From Tagetes erecta (Eukaryota > Streptophyta > Magnoliopsida > Asterales > Asteraceae), in assembly GCA_030867185.1 (NCBI GenBank), contig CM061488.1:70341119-70405118 (forward strand): 64,000 nucleotides of DNA, given 5' to 3'. The position numbers were made by a program, and so were the translations under genes. The notes beneath the pieces were generated by a model, which was not told the DNA's origin, ran no database searches, and was given only the letters and a program-made list of their open reading frames with translations. This document shows positions 42,458-55,260 of the stretch, piece after piece. The stretch's first letter is position 1, and the number at the start of each line of letters is the position of its first letter.

Positions 42458-45193
42458 TGTGACACCCCGCCCGGCGGCGGAAACACCGGGCTGTCATTGG
42501 AATTGGATATCAATAGTAAACAAAGCACATGGTATTTATTTATTAAGTTCAATAATAATGTAGTAAGTTTAGTACAAGAGTCTTAAATGGATACGCCAAA
42601 AGTAATAAAACCGAAACAGTGAATGCAATTGTCTGATTTATTATTCTAGGTCCAAGGCAATCCTATGTCTTGGCAAAAACAGCAAAATAATCATAAGCAT
42701 CACCTGAAACATGTGAAAATAAAGTTAGCTATTTAAAGCTAGTGAGTAAACCACAAACTGATACATAGTAATACAGAAAATCCGAGATCATCATAATATG
42801 CTGCGCAAGCTTATATGCATAGCTATTTCGTATCATTCTCGACCATGACACCTTGAACACACATTGAACATATTGAACACCATCATTGTATAGCAACTTG
42901 TAATCATTTATCATGAGGAACCAACTCATGTTGTAAATTAAAGATAACCTTTTTAGCAACCGTCACGTAACCGTCTCGATATAGGTTATCAATAATTATT
43001 TTTGCAACTTAGGGACATAGCATACCAACATAACATAGCAACTTGTAACATAGCAACTTGTAACATTGAAATTGAATGGTCGGGTTTAATCACCTGTTTT
43101 GAAATACATGCAGGTGGGTTTGTCAAACCATTAGCGCTAACATTGTACCGGTGGGATTACTAAGTAACAATACTACTTTAAACTACCACATAAGGATTGC
43201 ATCTTGCTGCAGACAAGACTAACATATTTTATGATCTCTTTTGAAAACAAAATAGAAAATAGAAAACATTGTATAGTAATTGAACACATTTCAGCCCCAA
43301 AAAGTAAAAGTAAAAAGGGGAGTGAATTTACTCACCTTGAAACTCTGAAACGGAACAAATAGTAAAATAGTCTGAATTGAAACGGGGATCGTCAAAGTAT
43401 TAGAATCACCTAATTAAATGACAATCCTAACTTAGTAACGAAACAATAGTAACAAGAATTATAATTAGAAAATCTAGGGTTTCGGATTTGGGATTTAGGG
43501 TTTTTCGTTAACGACCAAGAATATATAAACTCGTTTATTCGAAACAATAGCAATAGTAACTAAATTATTTTGATAAACAATAGAAAACTTCCATTAGATA
43601 TTTTTAACAATTTACGTAATGTCAAAATATATTATATATTTTAGAAATGCGTTTAAAACATTTATATAATTTTGAAATAGATAAAATTCTATACAAAAAC
43701 CTTATTTATAATAGTTGGATTTGTAAAATTTAATTTATACAAAATCATGGTTTTATAGAATCTTATAAAGTTTTGACAAGTTACATTTTTATATATGAAA
43801 AGGATTAGGATTCATATTATGCAAACTAGTTAAAATTAGTAAAATGCATTACAATCAATAAAAATAAAAGCGGTGAGGGAGCCTGGGTTCGAACCCAGGT
43901 CATTCTGTTCAAGAGCACGAGTACAGACCAGACGCGCTAGTTTACTTTGGTTATTTGAAATAGATCATAAACGTTTTTATTGTTAAACACCAAAACACCC
44001 AAATTCTATATAAACCCTAGAAATCAAGATCACCAAATTGTTCGATCAAACGATCTTGAATCCCTGAATAAACATAGGGCTTTGATTCAGTGAACGATAA
44101 AGAGCATTTTGGTAAACTTACTTGTTTGGTGACAAATTGAATTGGTTGAGACGAAGAACAATGGCGACGGGTGGAAGAATCAACACTGGAATTTTGATGT
44201 TTTCGCGTGCAATTGGATCAACAGATAGTGAAAGGAAGTTTAGGATATTGTTTCTGACGAATGAATTGTGTTAATTTGGTCAGACACTACACGAACGGGT
44301 TTGAGGTTGAAAGCGAGTTAATTAGATTAATTTGATGATTAATTCGTTGGTTAAGGATCAATTAATTGTTACCAATCGATTCAAAACGCTGCGTAGATCG
44401 TTTCAGTTGATTCAATTTACTGATTTCATACGTTTTGGGTCAAATGAGATAAATGGGTTTTAATGGCCGGTTTTGAATTGGAAATTAACACGGATTCGAT
44501 CGATATTTGGTTGATTTGGACGTGGTACTGGGTTCGAAATATCCCAATGAACGTTTTATATATATATCAGAGTTGTCAAAAGTGTTTAAAAAAAAACGAG
44601 AAATTGTCTTTGCCGGAAAGTTACAGATTCCGGCCAACCTGCCGGAACAGGTGACCGGAAACACGGGGAGGGGACGGGGTGGTTTGGGTAAATTTTTAAT
44701 TTACAGTTTCACCCCTTTCTGTTTGTGTTTGTTTCTGTTTTTAGTTTTAACTTTTATTAAGTATCAAAATTGACATTTATGACCCAAAGTTAATTTATAA
44801 CTTATTTTAACTAACTAATTTAACCGAGTTGAAACGTAGAGTTTATATAAGTGACGTTTTTATGTTTTTATTTCGTTTTTGACGTTAATGGTTATTTCAT
44901 AACTTTAATACGTTTTCATCTTTAATAATCTTTATAAATTTCTTTTATAAAATACAATATATATATATATATATTTACTTTGAAGATTAAATAATTGTAT
45001 TTAGTATTTAATTAGTAACCGTTGAATAAAGTTTTGGTCGTTATACATTAAAGACGAGAATGACGTTAGGCTCGACATATTTTTATATATATGTTTTTAA
45101 TAACGAACCGTTTCATTTAAGGGTGATAATTAAGAATACATTACAAACGGACGATGTCGGGCATTCGGGTTCGGGTTTGGGGCAGATGTCACA
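42458..45193 (-). repeat. LTR 1 (3' LTR of the array)
   Basis: 2736 bp. It carries private differences from the other two LTRs at 42758, 43080-43090, 44007, a missing TAATA-type insertion near 44113, and longer TA and A runs near 44560-44597. It contains a tRNA-like pair of boxes on the minus strand (43882-43939). Confidence 0.92.
43882..43939 (-). promoter_or_regulatory. tRNA-like A and B boxes inside LTR 1
   Basis: On the minus strand TAGCGCGTCTGGT (43939-43927) resembles a tRNA A box. The perfect palindrome CCTGGGTTCGAACCCAGG (43899-43882) is a full T-arm with a canonical B box GGTTCGAACC. No matching acceptor stem exists, so this is not a tRNA gene. The same boxes recur in LTR 2 (48639-48696) and LTR 3 (53399-53456). 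Confidence 0.5.
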
Positions 45194-47213
45194 GTCTTCC
45201 CTCCTTAAAGAAATTTCGTCCCGAAATTTGCTCAAACCGAACAGAAGATGAAACGAAAAGATGTGATTATTTGGCTTTCCATTATGAATGTACTTACGTT
45301 ATTTAGCTCTTCAGATTTGAACAAAGATACGTTAGTCACGGGGAGTTGAATTAGAATTTACCAACTAAGCACTAGATGATGATGATGACAAATGGTAATA
45401 TGTGCAAACAATAGTTAAATTTTGAGTTCTATGTGATAAGAATTGAGTTTATTAGGTAATCATTACCCATAATGATAATTTTGTTCATGGTATTGCGAAG
45501 TTCATAAGCATCGGATGATGATATACAAAAGTAATCTAGTTTATTAGGCCTTTTTTTTAATAAAAACTAAATGATCAAATGATGGATTTATTAAATAAAT
45601 TTTCGTTTATCTTTACCATAGATAAGGGGATTGATTTGAAAATAAGTGAATGACACAGTCTAAGTTTCGAGTATTCGATATTGGAAAACATAAATCATGA
45701 CGTTTGTTGCAAGTCTTTATAACATATTTGAAAAGAAAAAAAACGTGGAAATGTTGTGTAATAACCTATCTCCTTTTAAAGAAATCATTTTTCATAAATT
45801 TAAATTTTTTTTTATATAAAGTACATATTTTTTTTCTTTTGGGAAAATAGGAAAATCATTTTAATAGAATTACTTACTGGTTGGTGGTTTTACAAAAACC
45901 GCAGATAAAACATGGTATTTTAGGTAGAGAGTTTATACGCAAGACATGTTGTGTTTGGATAAGTTTATAGAAACAAGATGTATAGTTTTTCATTAGTGGT
46001 CATTTATACAAATGAAATATAATTAGTTCATTGAACTTAGGAATAATTGTGTAGTGAGTTCATGTTAAGTTTTGGAAAACGAATTCATAAATAGTATCGT
46101 TTAATGGTGGATTAGAAGTTGGATTAGAATTTCGTGATTAGATGAGTAGTTTAGATAACACCTGAGTATTGAGATTAAGTTGAGATAGTTTGGAGGTAAA
46201 CATTCGATTCATAAATCAAACGAATGCGTTGACATAGTCAATCCGTTACGAGATTTCAGGAATCATGAATTAAGTTTTTAACTTAGGATTCGATAATTGA
46301 ATTGAGATTAGAAATATGCCTTAGATTTGGTATTTGGTATTTGTTTTGAAGTTTTAATAATTTGATTGAGGTTAGTCAATATATCTTAGTTTTGATTTGG
46401 AACTTTTGGGTCGCGTTGGTATTAGCGAGTCGTAATTACTTGGAAATGATAGGATAGAAAAAGAATTTCATGAGACTTAAGAAAATTTTGGATAACACAA
46501 GTTGTAATGGAATTTTGGATTGAATGGAAACGATAATTGTACTTTGAGTTTTCATAGAATCTTTTAGAAACACATATCATAGTAATCACTTTGAAATCAT
46601 TGAAATGTAAATTAGCAAACTTGAAATAGCATTCGAAATAATATAGAAACCCATTGAAATAAATTTGAAATCATAGAAAATGATAATCATAAAATCGTTT
46701 AAATAGATAGAATTTGAAGGCTAAGGAATGTGTCTTGGTTTTGGACACTTAAGACTTATCAAAGTGCTAAGTTCATTCTCAACGTATTCGAGAAGACGTG
46801 CTTTAGCCTATAGGTTCACACTCATCTCGTACATCCCCAGGTAAGCATACAGGTCTCTTAAAGAGGTTTATACGAAATGCTTGCCTTAGACAGGATGTCC
46901 GTGATACAGGCGTTCCCCCTTCCAGATTGCACACGTTCCCACGTTTCAAACTTACTTAAGACGATGACGAGATTCCACAAAGAGAAAGATCCTAATCACA
47001 CAGAAGAGTCTCTTGTAGTTCCTTCGCGAAATCGGATAAGAAATAGATAAAGGAAAGACATATAAATGTTCATAAAAGAAACAAGGAGGTAAGTTCTAGA
47101 AGAGTTTTCTAAGCACAAACTATTTGCACTAAGGACTCTTAGGTTATAGTCTAGGTCGGTGTGTTTCTAATACCCTATCCTAGTTCCCTATAACCATGGC
47201 TCTTATACCAAAC
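45194..47213 (-). mobile_element. Internal region 1 of the LTR array
   Basis: 2020 bp, non-coding. On the minus strand the polypurine tract AAGGAGGGAAGAC abuts LTR 1 (45206-45194). The primer site next to LTR 2 (47198-47210) reads TGGTATAAGAGCC, one base away from the consensus because of a change at 47204. Confidence 0.88.
47198..47210 (-). other. Mutated tRNA primer-binding site (inner)
   Basis: The inner copy of the initiator-tRNA-Met complement has T at + position 47204, where the outer copy (51964) has G. This is the only difference I noticed between the two 2-kb internal regions. Confidence 0.75.
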
Positions 47214-49953
47214 TGTGACACCCCGCCCGGCGGCGGAAACACCGGGCTGTCATTGGAATTGGATATCAATAGTAAACAAAGCACATGGTATTTATTTATT
47301 AAGTTCAATAATAATGTAGTAAGTTTAGTACAAGAGTCTTAAATGGATACGCCAAAAGTAATAAAACCGAAACAGTGAATGCAATTGTCTGATTTATTAT
47401 TCTAGGTCCAAGGCAATCCTATGTCTTGGCAAAAACAGCAAAATAATCATAAGCATCACCTGAAACATGTGAAAATAAAGTTAGCTATTTAAAGCTAGTG
47501 AGTAAACCACAAATTGATACATAGTAATACAGAAAATCCGAGATCATCATAATATGCTGCGCAAGCTTATATGCATAGCTATTTCGTATCATTCTCGACC
47601 ATGACACCTTGAACACACATTGAACATATTGAACACCATCATTGTATAGCAACTTGTAATCATTTATCATGAGGAACCAACTCATGTTGTAAATTAAAGA
47701 TAACCTTTTTAGCAACCGTCACGTAACCGTCTCGATATAGGTTATCAATAATTATTTTTGCAACTTAGGGACATAGCATACCAACATAACATAGCAACTT
47801 GTAACATAGCAACTTGTAACATTGAAATTGAATGGCCGGGTTTAAATCACCTGTTTTGAAATACATGCAGGTGGGTTTGTCAAACCATTAGCGCTAACAT
47901 TGTACCGGTGGGATTACTAAGTAACAATACTACTTTAAACTACCACATAAGGATTGCATCTTGCTGCAGACAAGACTAACATATTTTATGATCTCTTTTG
48001 AAAACAAAATAGAAAATAGAAAACATTGTATAGTAATTGAACACATTTCAGCCCCAAAAAGTAAAAGTAAAAAGGGGAGTGAATTTACTCACCTTGAAAC
48101 TCTGAAACGGAACAAATAGTAAAATAGTCTGAATTGAAACGGGGATCGTCAAAGTATTAGAATCACCTAATTAAATGACAATCCTAACTTAGTAACGAAA
48201 CAATAGTAACAAGAATTATAATTAGAAAATCTAGGGTTTCGGATTTGGGATTTAGGGTTTTTCGTTAACGACCAAGAATATATAAACTCGTTTATTCGAA
48301 ACAATAGCAATAGTAACTAAATTATTTTGATAAACAATAGAAAACTTCCATTAGATATTTTTAACAATTTACGTAATGTCAAAATATATTATATATTTTA
48401 GAAATGCGTTTAAAACATTTATATAATTTTGAAATAGATAAAATTCTATACAAAAACCTTATTTATAATAGTTGGATTTGTAAAATTTAATTTATACAAA
48501 ATCATGGTTTTATAGAATCTTATAAAGTTTTGACAAGTTACATTTTTATATATGAAAAGGATTAGGATTCATATTATGCAAACTAGTTAAAATTAGTAAA
48601 ATGCATTACAATCAATAAAAATAAAAGCGGTGAGGGAGCCTGGGTTCGAACCCAGGTCATTCTGTTCAAGAGCACGAGTACAGACCAGACGCGCTAGTTT
48701 ACTTTGGTTATTTGAAATAGATCATAAACGTTTTTATTGTTAAACACCAAAACACCCAAATTCCATATAAACCCTAGAAATCAAGATCACCAAATTGTTC
48801 GATCAAACGATCTTGAATCCCTGAATAAACATAGGGCTTTGATTCAGTGAACGATAAAGAGCATTTTGGTATAATAAACTTACTTGTTTGGTGACAAATT
48901 GAATTGGTTGAGACGAAGAACAATGGCGACGGGTGGAAGAATCAACACTGGAATTTTGATGTTTTCGCGTGCAATTGGATCAACAGATAGTGAAAGGAAG
49001 TTTAGGATATTGTTTCTGACGAATGAATTGTGTTAATTTGGTCAGACACTACACGAACGGGTTTGAGGTTGAAAGCGAGTTAATTAGATTAATTTGATGA
49101 TTAATTCGTTGGTTAAGGATCAATTAATTGTTACCAATCGATTCAAAACGCTGCGTAGATCGTTTCAGTTGATTCAATTTACTGATTTCATACGTTTTGG
49201 GTCAAATGAGATAAATGGGTTTTAATGGCCGGTTTTGAATTGGAAATTAACACGGATTCGATCGATATTTGGTTGATTTGGACGTGGTACTGGGTTCGAA
49301 ATATCCCAATGAACGTTTTATATATATCAGAGTTGTCAAAAGTGTTTAAAAAAAACGAGAAATTGTCTTTGCCGGAAAGTTACAGATTCCGGCCAACCTG
49401 CCGGAACAGGTGACCGGAAACACGGGGAGGGGACGGGGTGGTTTGGGTAAATTTTTAATTTACAGTTTCACCCCTTTCTGTTTGTGTTTGTTTCTGTTTT
49501 TAGTTTTAACTTTTATTAAGTATCAAAATTGACATTTATGACCCAAAGTTAATTTATAACTTATTTTAACTAACTAATTTAACCGAGTTGAAACGTAGAG
49601 TTTATATAAGTGACGTTTTTATGTTTTTATTTCGTTTTTGACGTTAATGGTTATTTCATAACTTTAATACGTTTTCATCTTTAATAATCTTTATAAATTT
49701 CTTTTATAAAATACAATATATATATATATATATATTACTTTGAAGATTAAATAATTGTATTTAGTATTTAATTAGTAACCGTTGAATAAAGTTTTGGTCG
49801 TTATACATTAAAGACGAGAATGACGTTAGGCTCGACATATTTTTATATATATGTTTTTAATAACGAACCGTTTCATTTAAGGGTGATAATTAAGAATACA
49901 TTACAAACGGACGATGTCGGGCATTCGGGTTCGGGTTTGGGGCAGATGTCACA
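47214..49953 (-). repeat. LTR 2 (middle, shared LTR)
   Basis: 2740 bp. Its left part agrees with LTR 3 at sites where LTR 1 differs (47514, 47836, 48764, the insertion near 48870, the run lengths near 49320-49355). Its right part agrees with LTR 1 where LTR 3 differs (49569, 49884). It has tRNA-like boxes at 48639-48696. Confidence 0.92.
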
Positions 49954-51973
49954 GTCTTCCCTCCTTAAAGAAATTTCGTCCCGAAATTTGCTCAAACCGA
50001 ACAGAAGATGAAACGAAAAGATGTGATTATTTGGCTTTCCATTATGAATGTACTTACGTTATTTAGCTCTTCAGATTTGAACAAAGATACGTTAGTCACG
50101 GGGAGTTGAATTAGAATTTACCAACTAAGCACTAGATGATGATGATGACAAATGGTAATATGTGCAAACAATAGTTAAATTTTGAGTTCTATGTGATAAG
50201 AATTGAGTTTATTAGGTAATCATTACCCATAATGATAATTTTGTTCATGGTATTGCGAAGTTCATAAGCATCGGATGATGATATACAAAAGTAATCTAGT
50301 TTATTAGGCCTTTTTTTTAATAAAAACTAAATGATCAAATGATGGATTTATTAAATAAATTTTCGTTTATCTTTACCATAGATAAGGGGATTGATTTGAA
50401 AATAAGTGAATGACACAGTCTAAGTTTCGAGTATTCGATATTGGAAAACATAAATCATGACGTTTGTTGCAAGTCTTTATAACATATTTGAAAAGAAAAA
50501 AAACGTGGAAATGTTGTGTAATAACCTATCTCCTTTTAAAGAAATCATTTTTCATAAATTTAAATTTTTTTTTATATAAAGTACATATTTTTTTTCTTTT
50601 GGGAAAATAGGAAAATCATTTTAATAGAATTACTTACTGGTTGGTGGTTTTACAAAAACCGCAGATAAAACATGGTATTTTAGGTAGAGAGTTTATACGC
50701 AAGACATGTTGTGTTTGGATAAGTTTATAGAAACAAGATGTATAGTTTTTCATTAGTGGTCATTTATACAAATGAAATATAATTAGTTCATTGAACTTAG
50801 GAATAATTGTGTAGTGAGTTCATGTTAAGTTTTGGAAAACGAATTCATAAATAGTATCGTTTAATGGTGGATTAGAAGTTGGATTAGAATTTCGTGATTA
50901 GATGAGTAGTTTAGATAACACCTGAGTATTGAGATTAAGTTGAGATAGTTTGGAGGTAAACATTCGATTCATAAATCAAACGAATGCGTTGACATAGTCA
51001 ATCCGTTACGAGATTTCAGGAATCATGAATTAAGTTTTTAACTTAGGATTCGATAATTGAATTGAGATTAGAAATATGCCTTAGATTTGGTATTTGGTAT
51101 TTGTTTTGAAGTTTTAATAATTTGATTGAGGTTAGTCAATATATCTTAGTTTTGATTTGGAACTTTTGGGTCGCGTTGGTATTAGCGAGTCGTAATTACT
51201 TGGAAATGATAGGATAGAAAAAGAATTTCATGAGACTTAAGAAAATTTTGGATAACACAAGTTGTAATGGAATTTTGGATTGAATGGAAACGATAATTGT
51301 ACTTTGAGTTTTCATAGAATCTTTTAGAAACACATATCATAGTAATCACTTTGAAATCATTGAAATGTAAATTAGCAAACTTGAAATAGCATTCGAAATA
51401 ATATAGAAACCCATTGAAATAAATTTGAAATCATAGAAAATGATAATCATAAAATCGTTTAAATAGATAGAATTTGAAGGCTAAGGAATGTGTCTTGGTT
51501 TTGGACACTTAAGACTTATCAAAGTGCTAAGTTCATTCTCAACGTATTCGAGAAGACGTGCTTTAGCCTATAGGTTCACACTCATCTCGTACATCCCCAG
51601 GTAAGCATACAGGTCTCTTAAAGAGGTTTATACGAAATGCTTGCCTTAGACAGGATGTCCGTGATACAGGCGTTCCCCCTTCCAGATTGCACACGTTCCC
51701 ACGTTTCAAACTTACTTAAGACGATGACGAGATTCCACAAAGAGAAAGATCCTAATCACACAGAAGAGTCTCTTGTAGTTCCTTCGCGAAATCGGATAAG
51801 AAATAGATAAAGGAAAGACATATAAATGTTCATAAAAGAAACAAGGAGGTAAGTTCTAGAAGAGTTTTCTAAGCACAAACTATTTGCACTAAGGACTCTT
51901 AGGTTATAGTCTAGGTCGGTGTGTTTCTAATACCCTATCCTAGTTCCCTATAACCATGGCTCTGATACCAAAC
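49954..51973 (-). mobile_element. Internal region 2 of the LTR array
   Basis: 2020 bp, apparently identical to internal region 1 except at the primer-binding site. It is non-coding on both strands. Its polypurine tract abuts LTR 2. Confidence 0.88.
51958..51970 (-). other. tRNA-iMet primer-binding site (outer, intact)
   Basis: On the minus strand TGGTATCAGAGCC begins three bases after the end of LTR 3, the usual place and sequence for initiation of minus-strand cDNA in plant LTR elements. Confidence 0.85.
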
Positions 51974-54708
51974 TGTGACACCCCGCCCGGCGGCGGAAAC
52001 ACCGGGCTGTCATTGGAATTGGATATCAATAGTAAACAAAGCACATGGTATTTATTTATTAAGTTCAATAATAATGTAGTAAGTTTAGTACAAGAGTCTT
52101 AAATGGATACGCCAAAAGTAATAAAACCGAAACAGTGAATGCAATTGTCTGATTTATTATTCTAGGTCCAAGGCAATCCTATGTCTTGGCAAAAACAGCA
52201 AAATAATCATAAGCATCACCTGAAACATGTGAAAATAAAGTTAGCTATTTAAAGCTAGTGAGTAAACCACAAATTGATACATAGTAATACAGAAAATCCG
52301 AGATCATCATAATATGCTGCGCAAGCTTATATGCATAGCTATTTCGTATCATTCTCGACCATGACACCTTGAACACACATTGAACATATTGAACACCATC
52401 ATTGTATAGCAACTTGTAATCATTTATCATGAGGAACCAACTCATGTTGTAAATTAAAGATAACCTTTTTAGCAACCGTCACGTAACCGTCTCGATATAG
52501 GTTATCAATAATTATTTTTGCAACTTAGGGACATAGCATACCAACATAACATAGCAACTTGTAACATAGCAACTTGTAACATTGAAATTGAATGGCCGGG
52601 TTTAAATCACCTGTTTTGAAATACATGCAGGTGGGTTTGTCAAACCATTAGCGCTAACATTGTACCGGTGGGATTACTAAGTAACAATACTACTTTAAAC
52701 TACCACATAAGGATTGCATCTTGCTGCAGACAAGACTAACATATTTTATGATCTCTTTTGAAAACAAAATAGAAAATAGAAAACATTGTATAGTAATTGA
52801 ACACATTTCAGCCCCAAAAAGTAAAAGTACAAAGGGGAGTGAATTTACTCACCTTGAAACTCTGAAACGGAACAAATAGTAAAATAGTCTGAATTGAAAC
52901 GGGGATCGTCAAAGTATTAGAATCACCTAATTAAATGACAATCCTAACTTAGTAACGAAACAATAGTAACAAGAATTATAATTAGAAAATCTAGGGTTTC
53001 GGATTTGGGATTTAGGGTTTTTCGTTAACGACCAAGAATATATAAACTCGTTTATTCGAAACAATAGCAATAGTAACTAAATTATTTTGATAAACAATAG
53101 AAAACTTCCATTAGATATTTTTAACAATTTACGTAATGTCAAAATATATTATATATTTTAGAAATGCGTTTAAAACATTTATATAATTTTGAAATAGATA
53201 AAATTCTATACAAAAACCTTATTTATAATAGTTGGATTTGTAAAATTTAATTTATACAAAATCATGGTTTTATAGAATCTTATAAAGTTTTGACAAGTTA
53301 CATTTTTATATATGAAAAGGATTAGGATTCATATTATGCAAACTAGTTAAAATTAGTAAAATGCATTACAATCAATAAAAATAAAAGCGGTGAGGGAGCC
53401 TGGGTTCGAACCCAGGTCATTCTGTTCAAGAGCACGAGTACAGACCAGACGCGCTAGTTTACTTTGGTTATTTGAAATAGATCATAAACGTTTTTATTGT
53501 TAAACACCAAAACACCCAAATTCCATATAAACCCTAGAAATCAAGATCACCAAATTGTTCGATCAAACGATCTTGAATCCCTGAATAAACATAGGGCTTT
53601 GATTCAGTGAACGATAAAGAGCATTTTGGTATAATAAACTTACTTGTTTGGTGACAAATTGAATTGGTTGAGACGAAGAACAATGGCGACGGGTGGAAGA
53701 ATCAACACTGGAATTTTGATGTTTTCGCGTGCAATTGGATCAACAGATAGTGAAAGGAAGTTTAGGATATTGTTTCTGACGAATGAATTGTGTTAATTTG
53801 GTCAGACACTACACGAACGGGTTTGAGGTTGAAAGCGAGTTAATTAGATTAATTTGATGATTAATTCGTTGGTTAAGGATCAATTAATTGTTACCAATCG
53901 ATTCAAAACGCTGCGTAGATCGTTTCAGTTGATTCAATTTACTGATTTCATACGTTTTGGGTCAAATGAGATAAATGGGTTTTAATGGCCGGTTTTGAAT
54001 TGGAAATTAACACGGATTCGATCGATATTTGGTTGATTTGGACGTGGTACTGGGTTCGAAATATCCCAATGAACGTTTTATATATATCAGAGTTGTCAAA
54101 AGTGTTTAAAAAAAACGAGAAATTGTCTTTGCCGGAAAGTTACAGATTCCGGCCAACCTGCCGGAACAGGTGACCGGAAACACGGGGAGGGGACGGGGTG
54201 GTTTGGGTAAATTTTTAATTTACAGTTTCACCCCTTTCTGTTTGTGTTTGTTTCTGTTTTTAGTTTTAACTTTTATTAAGTATCAAAATTGACATTTATG
54301 ACCCAAAGTTAATTTATAACTTATTTTATCTAACTAATTTAACCGAGTTGAAACGTAGAGTTTATATAAGTGACGTTTTTATGTTTTTATTTCGTTTTTG
54401 ACGTTAATGGTTATTTCATAACTTTAATACGTTTTCATCTTTAATAATCTTTATAAATTTCTTTTATAAAATACAATATATATATATATTTACTTTGAAG
54501 ATTAAATAATTGTATTTAGTATTTAATTAGTAACCGTTGAATAAAGTTTTGGTCGTTATACATTAAAGACGAGAATGACGTTAGGCTCGACATATTTTTA
54601 TATATATGTTTTTAATAACGAACCGTTTCATTTAAGGGCGATAATTAAGAATACATTACAAACGGACGATGTCGGGCATTCGGGTTCGGGTTTGGGGCAG
54701 ATGTCACA
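51974..54708 (-). repeat. LTR 3 (5' LTR of the array)
   Basis: 2735 bp. Private differences are C at 52830, T at 54329, C at 54639 and the shortest TA run near 54476. It has tRNA-like boxes at 53399-53456. It is followed immediately by the CATTT duplication at 54709-54713. Confidence 0.92.
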
Positions 54709-55260
54709 CATTTTGTTATGAAGTCCGTCATTGTCATTGTGTATTTTCATCAGTTCGAAAATATTACATAATGACCTAACGGATTACAGAAGGAGTTATA
54801 AAATGTGATTTTTTTTGTTTTTATATATCAATATTATAAGCGTTTTAAAGCTAAAAAACACAATAAATCCATTTTGTTGTGAGGTTTTCATATCATTGTG
54901 TTATTTTGTTATATAACATGTAAACAAAAATTTTTGTCTTCATCGCGTCATTGTGTAATTTTCGTTTGTTCGAAAAGATTACACAATTACCTGATAGCTT
55001 ATACAAGGAGTTATAAAAGTTGTTTTTTATATCAATAATATACACAATCTAAAGATAAAAAATGATTGTTTTTATGGTGTAATTTTTTAAAAAAATAATA
55101 CCGCAGGTAAAAATTATGAACGTTTAAAAATGTCGAAGTTGATATGAATAGACGTTACTAGTATTACCCTCCTAATTTTAAGGGAATTTCACATGTCATA
55201 ATCTTGTGACTTTTTAGGCTACGTCTTTCTAGTTGAACCTCATTCGGATGTTTAGTATTT
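54709..55260. repeat. Right half of the interrupted repeat; relative of the 31-32 kb foldback arm
   Basis: ATTGTGTTAT words continue from the left flank. The 55050-55240 part ('tttttatggtgtaa', 'aattatgaacgtttaaaaa', 'ctaattttaagggaatttcacatgtcat') follows the right arm of the foldback element at 32140-32290. Confidence 0.55.

Larger units (their letters stand above)
42458..54708 (-). mobile_element. Tandem non-autonomous LTR retrotransposon array (three LTRs, two internal regions)
   Basis: The order is LTR 42458-45193, internal 45194-47213, LTR 47214-49953, internal 49954-51973, LTR 51974-54708. Every LTR begins TGTGACA and ends TGTCACA on the + strand. On the minus strand each internal region begins three bases after its LTR with a site complementary to the initiator-Met tRNA end (TGGTATCAGAGCC). 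Each ends with a purine tract AAGGAGGGAAGAC next to the following LTR, so the element is oriented minus. The internal regions (2020 bp each) encode no gag, protease, reverse transcriptase or integrase, so mobility depended on another element. A single CATTT duplication flanks the whole array, and no duplication separates the units. Confidence 0.93.

Noticed and set aside
42729..42959. 76-codon minus-strand frame repeated in all three LTRs (also 47485 and 52245)
   Set aside because: Repetition comes from LTR duplication. The peptide has no recognisable domain and no retroelement motif.
43861..43945. Candidate tRNA gene (perfect T-arm CCTGGGTTCGAACCCAGG)
   Set aside because: There is no pairing acceptor stem and no convincing anticodon arm, and it sits inside an LTR. 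It is kept only as tRNA-like boxes.
44463..44773. Forward frames within the LTR beginning MAGFELEINTD
   Set aside because: They lie antisense to the element, differ in length between copies through run-length changes, and show no domain.
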